From Sphingobium estronivorans (GTDB taxonomy: Bacteria > Pseudomonadota > Alphaproteobacteria > Sphingomonadales > Sphingomonadaceae), in contig NZ_LFCT01000023.1 of NCBI RefSeq assembly GCF_008692605.1, positions 1 through 64,000 of the forward strand: a DNA stretch of 64,000 nucleotides. Direction: 5' to 3'. Below, piece by piece: positions 8,592-17,095 of this stretch (position 1 is the first letter of the stretch; each line of letters opens with the position of its first letter). The position numbers and the translations under genes are program-made. A model generated the notes under the pieces. The model was not told the origin of the DNA. It ran no database searches and saw nothing but the letters and a program-made list of their open reading frames with translations.

Positions 8592-8604
8592 GAAGGCAGG
8601 GTTC

Positions 8605-9357
8605 CTACAATGTGCTGGTGAGGTGGCCGCCGTCGACGACGATGACCGATCCGGTCATGTAGGCCGAGGCGTCCGACGCGAGGAGAAGCAGCGGGCCGTG
8701 CAGATCATCCATCCTGCCCAGACGGCGCTGTGGGATGCGGCGGATCATAGCCTGGCCGGCTTCGCTGGCGAAGAATGGTTCGTTGATTGCGGTCTGGATG
8801 TAGCCGGGCGCTATGGCGTTGACCCTAACGCCGTAGCGGGCAAATTCCAGCGCCAGCACCTTGGTCAGTTGGATGACGCCGGCCTTGGCCACCGCGTAGG
8901 ATGCCACGCCGCCTGCCTGTCGCAAGCCGAGAATGGAGGCTATGTTGATGATCGATCCGGAGCGCTTGCCGGCTCGCATGCCGTTGGCAGCGATCTGGGC
9001 CAAGCGGAACATCCCCTTCAAATTGGTATCGATGACATCATCCCAATCGCTTTCGCTCAGTGCCAGAGCGGCGGACTCCTTGGCCAAACCGGCATTATTG
9101 ACCAAAATATCGACCTTCTCGACAACGGCCATCGTGTCCTTATCCGGCATCCAATCGCGAACGTCCAATGCCAGAGTGCTGCATTGTCCCCCTGTCGAAC
9201 GGATTGTCGATGCAAGCTGTTCACAGTTGCTCTGGCGCCGTGCCGCCAAGATCACCTCTGCGCCAGCTGAAGCCAGAACACGGGCAAATTCAGCTCCCAG
9301 CCCGGATGATGCGCCGGTAACGAGAGCGACTCTACCTTTCAGATCGCACGAAATCAT
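8605..9357 (-). CDS. SDR-family oxidoreductase
   Basis: This is a classical short-chain dehydrogenase/reductase (250 aa). The cofactor motif is TGASSGLGAEFARVLASAGA, followed by DILVNNAGLAKES, the active-site Ser in SIINIASILGLRQAGG and the catalytic SYAVAKAG (Tyr-x3-Lys). The C terminus SVIVVDGGHLTS is typical of the FabG-like group. ILAARR after the second strand suggests possible NADPH preference. It lies 13 bases upstream of CoA-transferase A. It should oxidise or reduce a hydroxyacyl or alicyclic alcohol intermediate. Confidence 0.87.
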   Translation of the reverse strand: MISCDLKGRVALVTGASSGLGAEFARVLASAGAEVILAARRQSNCEQLASTIRSTGGQCSTLALDVRDWMPDKDTMAVVEKVDILVNNAGLAKESAALALSESDWDDVIDTNLKGMFRLAQIAANGMRAGKRSGSIINIASILGLRQAGGVASYAVAKAGVIQLTKVLALEFARYGVRVNAIAPGYIQTAINEPFFASEAGQAMIRRIPQRRLGRMDDLHGPLLLLASDASAYMTGSVIVVDGGHLTSTL

Positions 9358-9408
9358 GACCTCGCCTTTGCTAGTGTGTCAATCCAAGTCTCAATCATGT
9401 CATGCCGG

Positions 9409-10218
9409 TCAGTCGGGCGTCGCTCCGGCTGTTCCCAAAACTTCGCTCAGTGCCGCGAAATCTGGTTGACCGGTTGCCGCCGTAACCCCGCCGTCCACCG
9501 GAAGATTAACCCCGGTGATGTAAGATGCTTCAGTGGAAGCGAGAAAGGCGACCGCCGCAGCTATTTCCGAAGGCGTCGCCGCGCGTCTCATCGGAATCCG
9601 CTCCGACAGTGTTTTGTAAGTTGTTTCGTTTTCGATGAAGCGGTGGGTGAGATTGGTGTCGACCAGACCCGGGCAGACGGCGTTCACGCGGACGCCGTCC
9701 TTGGCATAATCAACCGCCATTGCTCTCGTCAGATTCACGACGCCGCCTTTGGCGGTAGCGTAGGCTGTGAAATTGTAATCGGCGAAAAGTCCTGAAATGG
9801 AAGCGGTGTTGACAATAGATCCCTTGCCTTGAAGCAGGTAGGGAAGCGCGGCACGACTGGCAAAAAAAACTGAATCAAGAGCGACTGAAAGCACCTTGCG
9901 CCAATCGGACGTCGCAAGGACCCCTGCTTTTCCGCGGATCGAGAACCCAGCGTTGTTGATCAAAACATCGATTTTACCGAAGCGGCTTGCTGCTTCCTCG
10001 ATCATCATGGAAACGGCATATTCGTCTCCGGCGTCCGCCGCACAAGTTATCAGCCGATCTCCAGCCTTATGGAATTTGTTCGCGGCCGCTTCCAGGAGCG
10101 ACGGGTTGATGTCGGAAATGCAAACCGATGCGCCTTCAGCGAGGAGCCTCTCAACGATTGCCGCGCCAATCCCGCTGGCACCGGCCGTAACGATGGCCAC
10201 TTTTCCTGAAAATCTCAC
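9409..10218 (-). CDS. SDR-family oxidoreductase, first gene of operon
   Basis: This is a second classical SDR (269 aa) with TAGASGIGAAIVERLLAEGA and SDINPS (an acidic residue after strand 2 favours NAD(H)). It also has DVLINNAGFSIRG, Ser in SIVNTASISGLFADY and the catalytic FTAYATAKGG. I chose the GTG at 10218 because AGAGAGGA lies 6 bases upstream and the family starts just before the FSGKVAIVTAG segment; an ATG at 10263 in the same frame has no ribosome site. It is the first gene of the minus-strand operon, facing the divergent TPP-enzyme gene across a 287-base regulatory region. Confidence 0.83.
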   Translation of the reverse strand: MRFSGKVAIVTAGASGIGAAIVERLLAEGASVCISDINPSLLEAAANKFHKAGDRLITCAADAGDEYAVSMMIEEAASRFGKIDVLINNAGFSIRGKAGVLATSDWRKVLSVALDSVFFASRAALPYLLQGKGSIVNTASISGLFADYNFTAYATAKGGVVNLTRAMAVDYAKDGVRVNAVCPGLVDTNLTHRFIENETTYKTLSERIPMRRAATPSEIAAAVAFLASTEASYITGVNLPVDGGVTAATGQPDFAALSEVLGTAGATPD

Positions 10219-10281
10219 CGGCCGTCCTCTCTGTAGCGCCAGACTTTTTTGGCCGTACGGCATGCGCGACGGCTGACACGA

Positions 10282-10300
10282 TCATTCTAACTCAGAATGA
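10282..10300. promoter_or_regulatory. inverted repeat in divergent promoter region
   Basis: Seven-base arms TCATTCT and AGAATGA surround AACTC. The repeat lies between the divergent SDR and TPP-enzyme genes and touches the GAAAT-N3-ATTTC site beginning at 10299. It could be a second regulator site or part of a compound operator. Confidence 0.4.
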
Positions 10301-10311
10301 AATGCTATTTC
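10299..10311. promoter_or_regulatory. putative operator, GAAAT-N3-ATTTC, copy 1
   Basis: The sequence GAAATgctATTTCAACA is a near-perfect palindrome. It recurs in inverted orientation at 10385-10397 and again at 31155-31167. It is located 81 bases upstream of the minus-strand SDR start, where a repressor or activator of that operon could bind. The cognate regulator is not identified. Confidence 0.5.
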
Positions 10312-10384
10312 AACAGAAATTAAGGGCGTTCAATCCCAGAGCTTGGTTTGGGACTGCAAGAATCGCGGTCGGCCATTTTTTGTT

Positions 10385-10397
10385 GAAATGGTATTTC
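10385..10397. promoter_or_regulatory. putative operator, GAAAT-N3-ATTTC, copy 2
   Basis: The sequence GTTGAAATggtATTTCATTT is the mirror copy of the site at 10299. On the opposite strand both read GAAAT-N3-ATTTCAACA over 17 bases apart from the spacer. It lies 108 bases upstream of the TPP-enzyme start. Two facing copies between divergent operons suggest that one factor controls both. Confidence 0.5.
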
Positions 10398-10505
10398 ATT
10401 TGAACTAGGAGAATGGCAGGCCTTGCGCTTCACGCCGGTGGTCAATTGATGAGTTCAGCTAATGCCGCTGCCCAACCTGGGCGAGTTGGCAAGTAAGGAA
10501 TGAGG

Positions 10506-12233
10506 ATGTCTCAAGCGGTGAGTCTCCAAACTGGTGGAGAGTTGCTGGCGGCGACCCTGAGGGCTGCCGGCGTCGGAAAAATATTTGCGGTTCACGGTGG
10601 GCATCTGGAGTCCTTCTACAAGGGCTGCGGCGATCATCAGGTCGAACTTGTGGATTTTCGGCATGAATCGTCCGCCGGTCACGCCGCGGAAGCCTATGCG
10701 CGCCTCACCGGCAAGATCGGGGTTTGTGTGGTCACTTCTGGGCCGGGCTTCACCAACGCCATTTCAGCGATGGCCAACGCGCATTTGGACTGCATCCCGA
10801 CCCTTTTCATCGTCGGCGCTCCCCCGCTGCGCGAAATGGAGACAAATGTCCTCCAAGGCGGTTTGGACCAAGTCGCGATGGCGCTGCCGACTGTAAAATG
10901 GGCGCAGAGAGTGACGAACACCGAGCGCATTCCCGACCTGACGGCGATGGCGATCCGGCAGGCCATGTCCGGCCGCCGCGGCGCGACGCTGATCGAAGTG
11001 CCGATCGATATTCTTCATATGTCCGTGGCCGCCGATCGCGCCACGCCGGCAGCCGGCCTGCACCCGGCGCCCCGGCCGGCTGCGTCGGACGCGGACCTGC
11101 GGGTCGCGCTGGAGATGTTGCGCAGCGCCGCGCGGCCCGCAATAATCTGTGGTGTTGAGGCAGGTTTCGCCAGTTGCGGCGAGGAGTTGACCGCTTTCGT
11201 CGAAGCGGCGCGCATTCCGGTCTTTTCCACGGCGCGGGGCGCGGGAGTGCTGCGGTCCGACCATCCGCTCAACGGCCAGATGGCCGCCAATCTGGCGAGC
11301 CTGCAAGGGGAGGAGCGGCCCGATGTTATCATGCTCCTGGGTGCGCGGCTGGGCTTCCGCCTCGGCGGCCGCAGCGGCTCCATCGTACCGCACGACGCGA
11401 AGGTGATCCAGATTTTCAGCGATGCGGCGGAAATCGGCCGCATACGGGACATCGACTTGCCCGTCGTTGCCGACAGCGGGGTGTTTGTTCGCCAACTGCT
11501 GAGCGCCGCCAATTCGGTCAAATGGCCCGAGCGCGGAGAATGGAGCAGGCGGGTGGCTGACGCGCGCAAGGCGCTGGACCTGCGCTATGCTGATCGTGAA
11601 GGTCCTGGCGGCATCCATCCTTATCATGCGGCGAAGGCGGCAATAGCCGCCGCCGGGCGCGACCCCATATTGGTGCTGGACGGCGGCGAGTCGGCAAGCT
11701 GGGCGGCTTTCCACGCCCGCATCGACACGCCGGGCAGCCTGATGGGTCTTGGCTATCTGGGTTGCCTGGGAACCGGGCCGGGCCAGGCGATTGGGGCGCA
11801 GATGGTTTGCCCGGACAGGCGGGTGCTTCAGGTGACCGGCGATGGCGCGATGGGATTCCATCTTGCCGAGTTCGACATCATGGTCCGCAGGAAGCTGCCG
11901 ATCATGACGGTGATCCTCAACAACCAGGTTTGGGGCATGTCCATCCACGGCCAGCAGATCATGTATGGGGCCGATTATCACGCGATCAGCAAGCTGGGTG
12001 GAACGGACTATGCCGCCATAGCCTCCGCCTTCGGCTGCCATGCCGAGCGCGTGACTGCCCATGACGAGATCGGACCCGCATGTGAACGGGCATGGCGCAG
12101 CGGTTTGCCTTCCTGCATCGAGATCATGATCGATCCCGACGTCGTGCATCCTGTGACGATCGCCGCGCTGGGGGCCGCTCCGGCTGGTGAGGGCGTCACC
12201 ATGATCCCCTATTATGAAAATATCCCGTCCTGA
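10506..12233 (+). CDS. thiamine-diphosphate-dependent lyase (acetolactate synthase/2-hydroxyacyl-CoA lyase superfamily)
   Basis: The 575-residue protein has three ThDP-enzyme domains. The N-terminal PYR domain carries the catalytic Glu in DFRHESSAGHAAEAYARLTG, a central domain follows, and the C-terminal PP domain has the ThDP/Mg motif VTGDGAMGFH ending in VILNNQVWGM (GDG to NN). AAGGA 6 bases before the ATG at 10506 sets the start. The family includes acetolactate synthase, benzoylformate decarboxylase, oxalyl-CoA decarboxylase and 2-hydroxyacyl-CoA lyase. Its neighbours are a CoA-transferase, a hydratase and two aldehyde dehydrogenases, which favours a lyase that cleaves a 2-hydroxyacyl-CoA or 2-keto acid to an aldehyde. 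This last step is inference. Confidence 0.8.
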   Translation: MSQAVSLQTGGELLAATLRAAGVGKIFAVHGGHLESFYKGCGDHQVELVDFRHESSAGHAAEAYARLTGKIGVCVVTSGPGFTNAISAMANAHLDCIPTLFIVGAPPLREMETNVLQGGLDQVAMALPTVKWAQRVTNTERIPDLTAMAIRQAMSGRRGATLIEVPIDILHMSVAADRATPAAGLHPAPRPAASDADLRVALEMLRSAARPAIICGVEAGFASCGEELTAFVEAARIPVFSTARGAGVLRSDHPLNGQMAANLASLQGEERPDVIMLLGARLGFRLGGRSGSIVPHDAKVIQIFSDAAEIGRIRDIDLPVVADSGVFVRQLLSAANSVKWPERGEWSRRVADARKALDLRYADREGPGGIHPYHAAKAAIAAAGRDPILVLDGGESASWAAFHARIDTPGSLMGLGYLGCLGTGPGQAIGAQMVCPDRRVLQVTGDGAMGFHLAEFDIMVRRKLPIMTVILNNQVWGMSIHGQQIMYGADYHAISKLGGTDYAAIASAFGCHAERVTAHDEIGPACERAWRSGLPSCIEIMIDPDVVHPVTIAALGAAPAGEGVTMIPYYENIPS

Positions 12234-12304
12234 CAGGGGCCGGCCGGTCCGAAGGGACATTGTTGCCGGGGTTTCAACCAGCTTTTTCCAGCGGAGCGAT
12301 GCGC

Positions 12305-13510
12305 ATGGCATTTGACAGGGCAGCGGATAATGGTTCCTTTCCAGGCGCGCTCCACGGAGTCCGCGTGGTGGACCTGACCACCGTTGTTTTCGGCCCATAC
12401 GCAACCCAGACGCTGGGCGATTATGGCGCGGACGTCATCAAGGTGGAGGCTCCGGACGGCGACAGCACGCGCATGACCGGAGCGTGCGTCGAAAAGGGCA
12501 TGGCCCCGCTGTTCCTGGGATCGAACCGGAACAAGCGGAGCGTGGTCCTTGACCTCAAGACGGCAGAGGGTCGGGCGGCCTTGCAGGCCCTGATCGCCAC
12601 CGCCGACATCTTCATCCACAATATCCGCCCGCAGAAGCTGGAAAATCTGGGGCTGGCGGCAGAAGAGCTTTGCGCGGCCAATCCCCGGCTCATCTATGTC
12701 AGCCTGCTGGGGTTCGGATCGGGCGGCCCCTATTCGGGCAAGCCGGCCTATGACGACATCATCCAGGCTCTCAGCGGCGCGGTCGACCTTAATCGACGTC
12801 ATGCGGGTACGATGCGCTACCTTCCCACCATCGCCGCCGACAAGCTGGGCGCGCAGATGGCGATCCATGCTGTGCTGGCCGCGCTCTACCAGCGGGAAAG
12901 GTCGGGTCGGGGCCAGGTTGTCGAGGTCCCCATGTTCGAATGCATGGTCCAGTTCCTGATGACCGAGCATTATTTTTCGCGCCATTTCGATCCCTTGCCG
13001 CCCAGCAACGGGCAGGCCGATGAATATTGCTATCCGCGCACAATCGATCCGTGGCGCCGCCCTTATGTCACGAGCGACGGACATGTCTGCCTGATGCCCT
13101 ATAATGATCGGCACTGGCAGGAGTTTTTCAGCGAGATCGGCAAGCCGGAGCTGGCGAATGACCCGCGCTTCCGGACGCTGGCGGACCGGACCAGCAATAT
13201 CGGCACGCTGTTGCCGCTGGTGGAGGCTGAAACGGCGGGCCAGTCCACCGCACACTGGCTGGCCGTCTGTAACCGGCTGGGTATTCCGTGTGCGCCGGTG
13301 AACGGGGTTGCCGATCTTGAGCAGGACGAGCATCTGAGGGCCGTCCGCATGTTCGGCGAGATGGAAACGGGCGCGGACTGGCGTTTCCGCTACGTCCGGT
13401 TCCCGGTCGACATGGAATGCAGCCAAGTTTCGCCGCGCCTGCCCCCAAGGCTGGGCGAGCACACAGAGGAAGTGCTTGCCGAATTGTCTTCCTTGATGGC
13501 CAGGCCGTGA
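12305..13510 (+). CDS. class III (CaiB/BaiF) CoA-transferase
   Basis: The 401-residue protein starts GVRVVDLTTVVFGPYATQTL followed by GDYGADVIKVEAP, the hallmark of family III CoA-transferases. It continues with FLGSNRNKRSVVLDLKT and IFIHNIRPQKLENLGL. The ATG at 12305 has GGAG 8 bases upstream. In the central region where the family carries its catalytic Asp, the text reads TIAADKLGAQMAIHAVLAAL, with Asp in place. It transfers CoA from an acyl-CoA donor to a carboxylic acid, probably the entry acid of this operon. Its stop overlaps the next start (GTGA). Confidence 0.85.
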   Translation: MAFDRAADNGSFPGALHGVRVVDLTTVVFGPYATQTLGDYGADVIKVEAPDGDSTRMTGACVEKGMAPLFLGSNRNKRSVVLDLKTAEGRAALQALIATADIFIHNIRPQKLENLGLAAEELCAANPRLIYVSLLGFGSGGPYSGKPAYDDIIQALSGAVDLNRRHAGTMRYLPTIAADKLGAQMAIHAVLAALYQRERSGRGQVVEVPMFECMVQFLMTEHYFSRHFDPLPPSNGQADEYCYPRTIDPWRRPYVTSDGHVCLMPYNDRHWQEFFSEIGKPELANDPRFRTLADRTSNIGTLLPLVEAETAGQSTAHWLAVCNRLGIPCAPVNGVADLEQDEHLRAVRMFGEMETGADWRFRYVRFPVDMECSQVSPRLPPRLGEHTEEVLAELSSLMARP

Positions 13511-14646
13511 GCGCTTCCTACCTCGTCGGTGTCGGCAACACCGCCTTCGGGCGGAAGGAGGGCAGTTCGGCCCTGTCGCTGATGGAGGAAAGCAGCTTCG
13601 CGGCGATCGGCGATGCAGGGCTGGAACCCGGCGACATTGACGGGCTGCTCTGTGGATACGCCACGACGATGCCGCACCTGATGCTGTCGGACGTATTCGC
13701 CGAGCGGATGGGCCTTGAGCTGTCGCTGTCGCTCACGCTGCAACTGGGCGGCGCGACCGGCGCGGCGATGATCGCGCTGGCCGACGACTTGATCCGCAGC
13801 GGGAGGAGCCGCAACATCCTGGTCGTTGCCGGCGAAAACCGATTGACCGGCCAGAGTCGCGACCAGTCGATCCAGACACTGGCGCAGGTGGGCGATCCCG
13901 TGTTCGAGGTGCCGACCGGCGCGTCTGTCCCAGCCTATTACTCGCTGATGGCGTCGAGATACATGTATGAGACGGGGTTGCGGGAAGGAGATCTGGCTGC
14001 GCTCTGCGTGCTGATGCGGAACCATGCGGCCCGCCATCCCGACGCCCATCTGAAAGAGCCGATCGCGCTGGCCGACGTCCTCGATTCAAAGCCAATCGCC
14101 ACGCCGCTGAAGCTGCTGGATTGCTGCCCGATTTCCGATGGGTCGGTCGCTTTCGTGGTATCCGGCGAGCCGGGAGGGAGGGGCGTCAGGATCGCGGGAA
14201 GCGGACAGGCGCATCGCCATCAGCATATCTCGGCGATGAAGGATGTGCGCGAAACGGGCGCGGGCCACGCCGCGAAGGCAGCCCTAAAAGCCGCCGGCCT
14301 TGATTTGAAGGCGATGGATTATCTTGGTATCTATGACTCCTTCTCGATCACCTTGGCGATGCTTCTGGAGGAGATTGGCGTCGCCCCGGTTGGGCAGTCG
14401 GGCGCGTTCGCGCGGGAGGGGCAGTTCGCCCAAGGCGGGCCGACCCCGGTCAACCTGCACGGCGGCCTGTTGTCGTTCGGCCATTCCGGCGTGGCGGGCG
14501 GCATGGCCCATGTGGCGGAGGCCGTGCGCCAGTTGCAGGGCAAGGCGCTCGACCGCCAATCGGGTCAGCCGCAAACGGCGCTGATCCACGGCGACGGTGG
14601 CGTGATGTCCGCCCATGTATCGCTGGTGCTGGTAAGGGATCGCTGA
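13507..14646 (+). CDS. thiolase-superfamily protein lacking the nucleophilic cysteine (Ltp2-like aldolase candidate)
   Basis: The 379-residue thiolase fold begins at GTG 13507, overlapping the previous stop. At the position where thiolases and SCP-x proteins have the reactive Cys (NNCATG-like), this protein reads TLQLGGATGAAM, with Gly82 in its place. A Tyr (Tyr276 in LGIYDSFS) stands where many relatives have the HDCF histidine. The C-terminal histidine motif survives as SFGHSGVAGG. The same features (no Cys, Tyr in this motif, a separate DUF35 partner gene downstream) are known from Ltp2-type steroid side-chain aldolases. I infer a retro-aldol cleavage of a beta-hydroxyacyl-CoA rather than thiolysis. 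Confidence 0.75.
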   Translation: MSASYLVGVGNTAFGRKEGSSALSLMEESSFAAIGDAGLEPGDIDGLLCGYATTMPHLMLSDVFAERMGLELSLSLTLQLGGATGAAMIALADDLIRSGRSRNILVVAGENRLTGQSRDQSIQTLAQVGDPVFEVPTGASVPAYYSLMASRYMYETGLREGDLAALCVLMRNHAARHPDAHLKEPIALADVLDSKPIATPLKLLDCCPISDGSVAFVVSGEPGGRGVRIAGSGQAHRHQHISAMKDVRETGAGHAAKAALKAAGLDLKAMDYLGIYDSFSITLAMLLEEIGVAPVGQSGAFAREGQFAQGGPTPVNLHGGLLSFGHSGVAGGMAHVAEAVRQLQGKALDRQSGQPQTALIHGDGGVMSAHVSLVLVRDR

Positions 14647-14648
14647 CG

Positions 14649-15053
14649 ATGGCTCAATTGACCGAGGCTTCTTTCAGCGCAGGTCTGGCGCGCGGGCTGC
14701 TGCTATTGCAGAAATGCGCGTCCTGCGGGAGCGTGCAGAAGGGCGTGCGGGCGCGTTGCGCCCAGTGCGGTAGCCGGACGATGGAGCCGTACGAGGCGTC
14801 GCGGAACGGAACCGTCTATGCGCGCACACGTATTTTTCGCGCGCCGTCAGCGGCTTTCCGATCGATTGTTCCCTATGATCTGTGCTTGGTCGACTTGGCG
14901 GAGGGCGCGCGCATTATGGGCCATTGCGCGCCGGAGGTGGAGGTTGGCGACAAGGTGACCGCGCGTATCGCGACGATCGCGGACGAAAACCTGCTCTTCT
15001 TCGAAAAAGCGATGGGACCCGGCGCAGTTGCACCAGGAGGCGAAGAGGCGTGA
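14649..15053 (+). CDS. DUF35 Zn-ribbon/OB-fold protein, partner of the thiolase-like protein
   Basis: The 134-residue protein has an N-terminal rubredoxin-like zinc ribbon (LQKCASCGSVQKG then ARCAQCGSRTM, i.e. two CxxC pairs) and a C-terminal OB fold (GTVYARTRIFRAP, VGDKVTARI). Proteins of this type bind and activate thiolase-fold enzymes such as Ltp2 or HMG-CoA/acetoacetyl-CoA synthases, shaping the CoA tunnel. It begins 2 bases after the thiolase-like gene, consistent with a stable complex of the two products. Confidence 0.85.
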   Translation: MAQLTEASFSAGLARGLLLLQKCASCGSVQKGVRARCAQCGSRTMEPYEASRNGTVYARTRIFRAPSAAFRSIVPYDLCLVDLAEGARIMGHCAPEVEVGDKVTARIATIADENLLFFEKAMGPGAVAPGGEEA

Positions 15054-15922
15054 TCGATCCGGACAAGCTGCTGGCATGGATGTTTGAAGATGTCGTGCAG
15101 GAATATGACGAAAATTTTTCCATGCTCTATGCCCTGTCGATCGGATTGGGCGGCGATCCGACCGATGCGTCCCAGTTGACCTATGTCCAGGAAAAGGGGG
15201 CCGTACCGCTCAAGGCCTTCCCGACCATGGCGGTGGTGCTGGGATTTCCCGGGTCCTGGATGGCCGATCCGCGCACGGGCATCGATTTCAGCCGTATCGT
15301 CCATGGCGAGGAAAGCGTCGAATGGAACCGACCGCTGCCCGCCGCAGGAAAGGTGATCGCCCGGCACAAAGTGATTTCGGTCGAGGACAAGGGCGCCGAC
15401 AAGGGCGCCGTCATCGCCTATGACAAATATCTGTTCGATGCTGGTTCGAAGGAACTGATCGCGACCGTGCGCCACACGACCTTCGCGCGCGGCGACGGGG
15501 GCTTTTCCGGATCGAGCCTCGCTGCGTCGCGCCGGGCCGCCACTCCGGTCGAAGCGCCCATCCCGCAGCGGAGTTGGAAAACGACGACTCTGCCGCAGCA
15601 GGCTCTGCTTTACCGCCTGTGCGCGGACCGGAATCCGCTGCACAGCGACCCCGCCACCGCCCGCGACGCGGGCTTCGAAGCGCCGATCCTGCACGGGCTT
15701 TGCACCTATGGCGTCGCCGCGCATGGGATCGTCGCGCAATGGTGCGGCTATGACAGCGACAGGCTCAAACGGCTGCAAGCGCGCTTTTCGTCACCCGTCA
15801 CACCCGGTGATCGCCTGACCGTGCGATCGTCGATGGACGGGGCGACCATCCGGTTCGACGTGTGGAACGAGACACGGGGCCGGATCGCCCTGAGCAACGG
15901 GACGGCCGTCGTCGCCGACTGA
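15050..15922 (+). CDS. MaoC-type (R)-enoyl-CoA hydratase, double hot-dog
   Basis: The 290-residue protein resembles hydratase 2 of multifunctional enzyme 2. An N-terminal hot-dog half (MLYALSIGLGGDPTDASQLT, FPTMAVVLGFPGSW) is followed by a C-terminal catalytic half with YRLCADRNPLHSDPATARDA and FEAPILHGLCTYG, which holds the catalytic Asp and His. The GTG at 15050 overlaps the DUF35 stop (GTGA). It would hydrate an enoyl-CoA to a 3-hydroxyacyl-CoA, the substrate type needed by a retro-aldolase of the Ltp2 class. Confidence 0.87.
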   Translation: MIDPDKLLAWMFEDVVQEYDENFSMLYALSIGLGGDPTDASQLTYVQEKGAVPLKAFPTMAVVLGFPGSWMADPRTGIDFSRIVHGEESVEWNRPLPAAGKVIARHKVISVEDKGADKGAVIAYDKYLFDAGSKELIATVRHTTFARGDGGFSGSSLAASRRAATPVEAPIPQRSWKTTTLPQQALLYRLCADRNPLHSDPATARDAGFEAPILHGLCTYGVAAHGIVAQWCGYDSDRLKRLQARFSSPVTPGDRLTVRSSMDGATIRFDVWNETRGRIALSNGTAVVAD

Positions 15923-15959
15923 GGGTGGCACGCCCCGCCGTAAAAGTGGAGAGCAGTTC

Positions 15960-17093
15960 ATGAAAATAAGGGCAGCCGTTTCCAACCGGGGCGATGACCG
16001 CTTCAGTATCGAGGAACTCGATCTGGACGAGCCGCGCCCGGACGAGATACTGGTCCGTATCGAAGGCGTTGGCCTGTGCCACACCGACCTGGTCTTTCGC
16101 GACGCCGGCGATCTGCTGATCGCGCAGCCGGCGCTCTATGGCCATGAAGGCGCGGGCATTGTCGAAGCTGTCGGGTCCGCCGTATCGAAGGTGCGTCCGG
16201 GTGACGCGGTGGCCATTAGCTTTCGTTCGTGCGGAACCTGCGACAGGTGCAGCCATCACGACGCATCCTATTGCCGGTCCGCCTATGAATTGAACTGGGT
16301 GGGTGCGCGTACGGACGGCAGCAAGGCGCTGCACCGGGGGGATGAGGAAGTCGCGAGCAACTTCTTCGGCCAGTCCTCCTTCGCCACCCATTGCCTGACC
16401 TACGAGCGCAACGTGGTCCGATTGCCCGACGACGTACCGGTCGCGCTGATGGGCCCACTCGGCTGCGGCGTCCAGACCGGCGTGGGCGCGGTCATGAATT
16501 CGCTCGCCGCGCCCAAGGGTTCGACGATCCTGATTGTCGGCGGGGGAACGGTGGGGCTGTGCGCCGTCATGGGCGCTCGGATCGTCGGCTGCTCCACGAT
16601 CATCCTGGTCGAACCGAAACCGGCCCGCCGCGAACTGGGCCGGGAGTTCGGCGCGACGCACTGCATCGACCCGGCGCAGTTGAGCTCGCTGTCGGCGGCC
16701 GTGCGGGAAATCCTGCCGCAGGGCGTGGATTTCGCGCTGGACGTGACTGGCATTCCGGCGGTGCTCGAACAGATACCCGCATGTCTTGGATCGAAGGGCG
16801 TGCTGGGGCTGGTGGGGGTGGTTCCACCGGGAACCCCCATGCCCGGCGACGCGGGAACGGCAGTCACCTTTGGCCTTTCCATCAAGGGGATCATTGAGGG
16901 CGACAGCAATCCCGACGAGTTCATCCCGGTGCTGATCGACCATTACAAGGCCGGCCGCTTGCCGTTCGACCGGCTGATCACGACTTATCCCCTAAGCGAC
17001 ATCAACAAGGCCGTGAAGGATCAACATGACGGCAAGTGCATCAAGCCGGTGCTGATTCCAGAAGCCGCCGGGACCGCAAGCAGAGGTAAGTGA
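15960..17093 (+). CDS. zinc-dependent MDR alcohol dehydrogenase (aryl-alcohol type)
   Basis: The 377-residue MDR protein carries catalytic-zinc residues in GVGLCHTDLVFRD and LYGHEGAGIVE and a structural-zinc cluster SCGTCDRCSHHDASYC. Its nucleotide motif is LIVGGGTVGLCAVMGARIVG. The segment VALMGPLGCGVQTGVGAVMN resembles benzyl/aryl-alcohol dehydrogenases (XylB/AdhC class III-like). A GGAGAG ribosome site precedes the ATG. It probably oxidises a primary alcohol to an aldehyde that the next gene, an ALDH, oxidises further. Confidence 0.85.
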   Translation: MKIRAAVSNRGDDRFSIEELDLDEPRPDEILVRIEGVGLCHTDLVFRDAGDLLIAQPALYGHEGAGIVEAVGSAVSKVRPGDAVAISFRSCGTCDRCSHHDASYCRSAYELNWVGARTDGSKALHRGDEEVASNFFGQSSFATHCLTYERNVVRLPDDVPVALMGPLGCGVQTGVGAVMNSLAAPKGSTILIVGGGTVGLCAVMGARIVGCSTIILVEPKPARRELGREFGATHCIDPAQLSSLSAAVREILPQGVDFALDVTGIPAVLEQIPACLGSKGVLGLVGVVPPGTPMPGDAGTAVTFGLSIKGIIEGDSNPDEFIPVLIDHYKAGRLPFDRLITTYPLSDINKAVKDQHDGKCIKPVLIPEAAGTASRGK

Positions 17094-17095
17094 CC

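Noticed and set aside
10764-12404. A 546-codon minus-strand frame
   Set aside because: It is antisense to the ThDP enzyme, low in hydrophobic core pattern and without any domain; a shadow of GC-rich coding sequence.
12212-13462. A 416-codon minus-strand frame
   Set aside because: It is antisense to the class III CoA-transferase, which has all family motifs on the plus strand.
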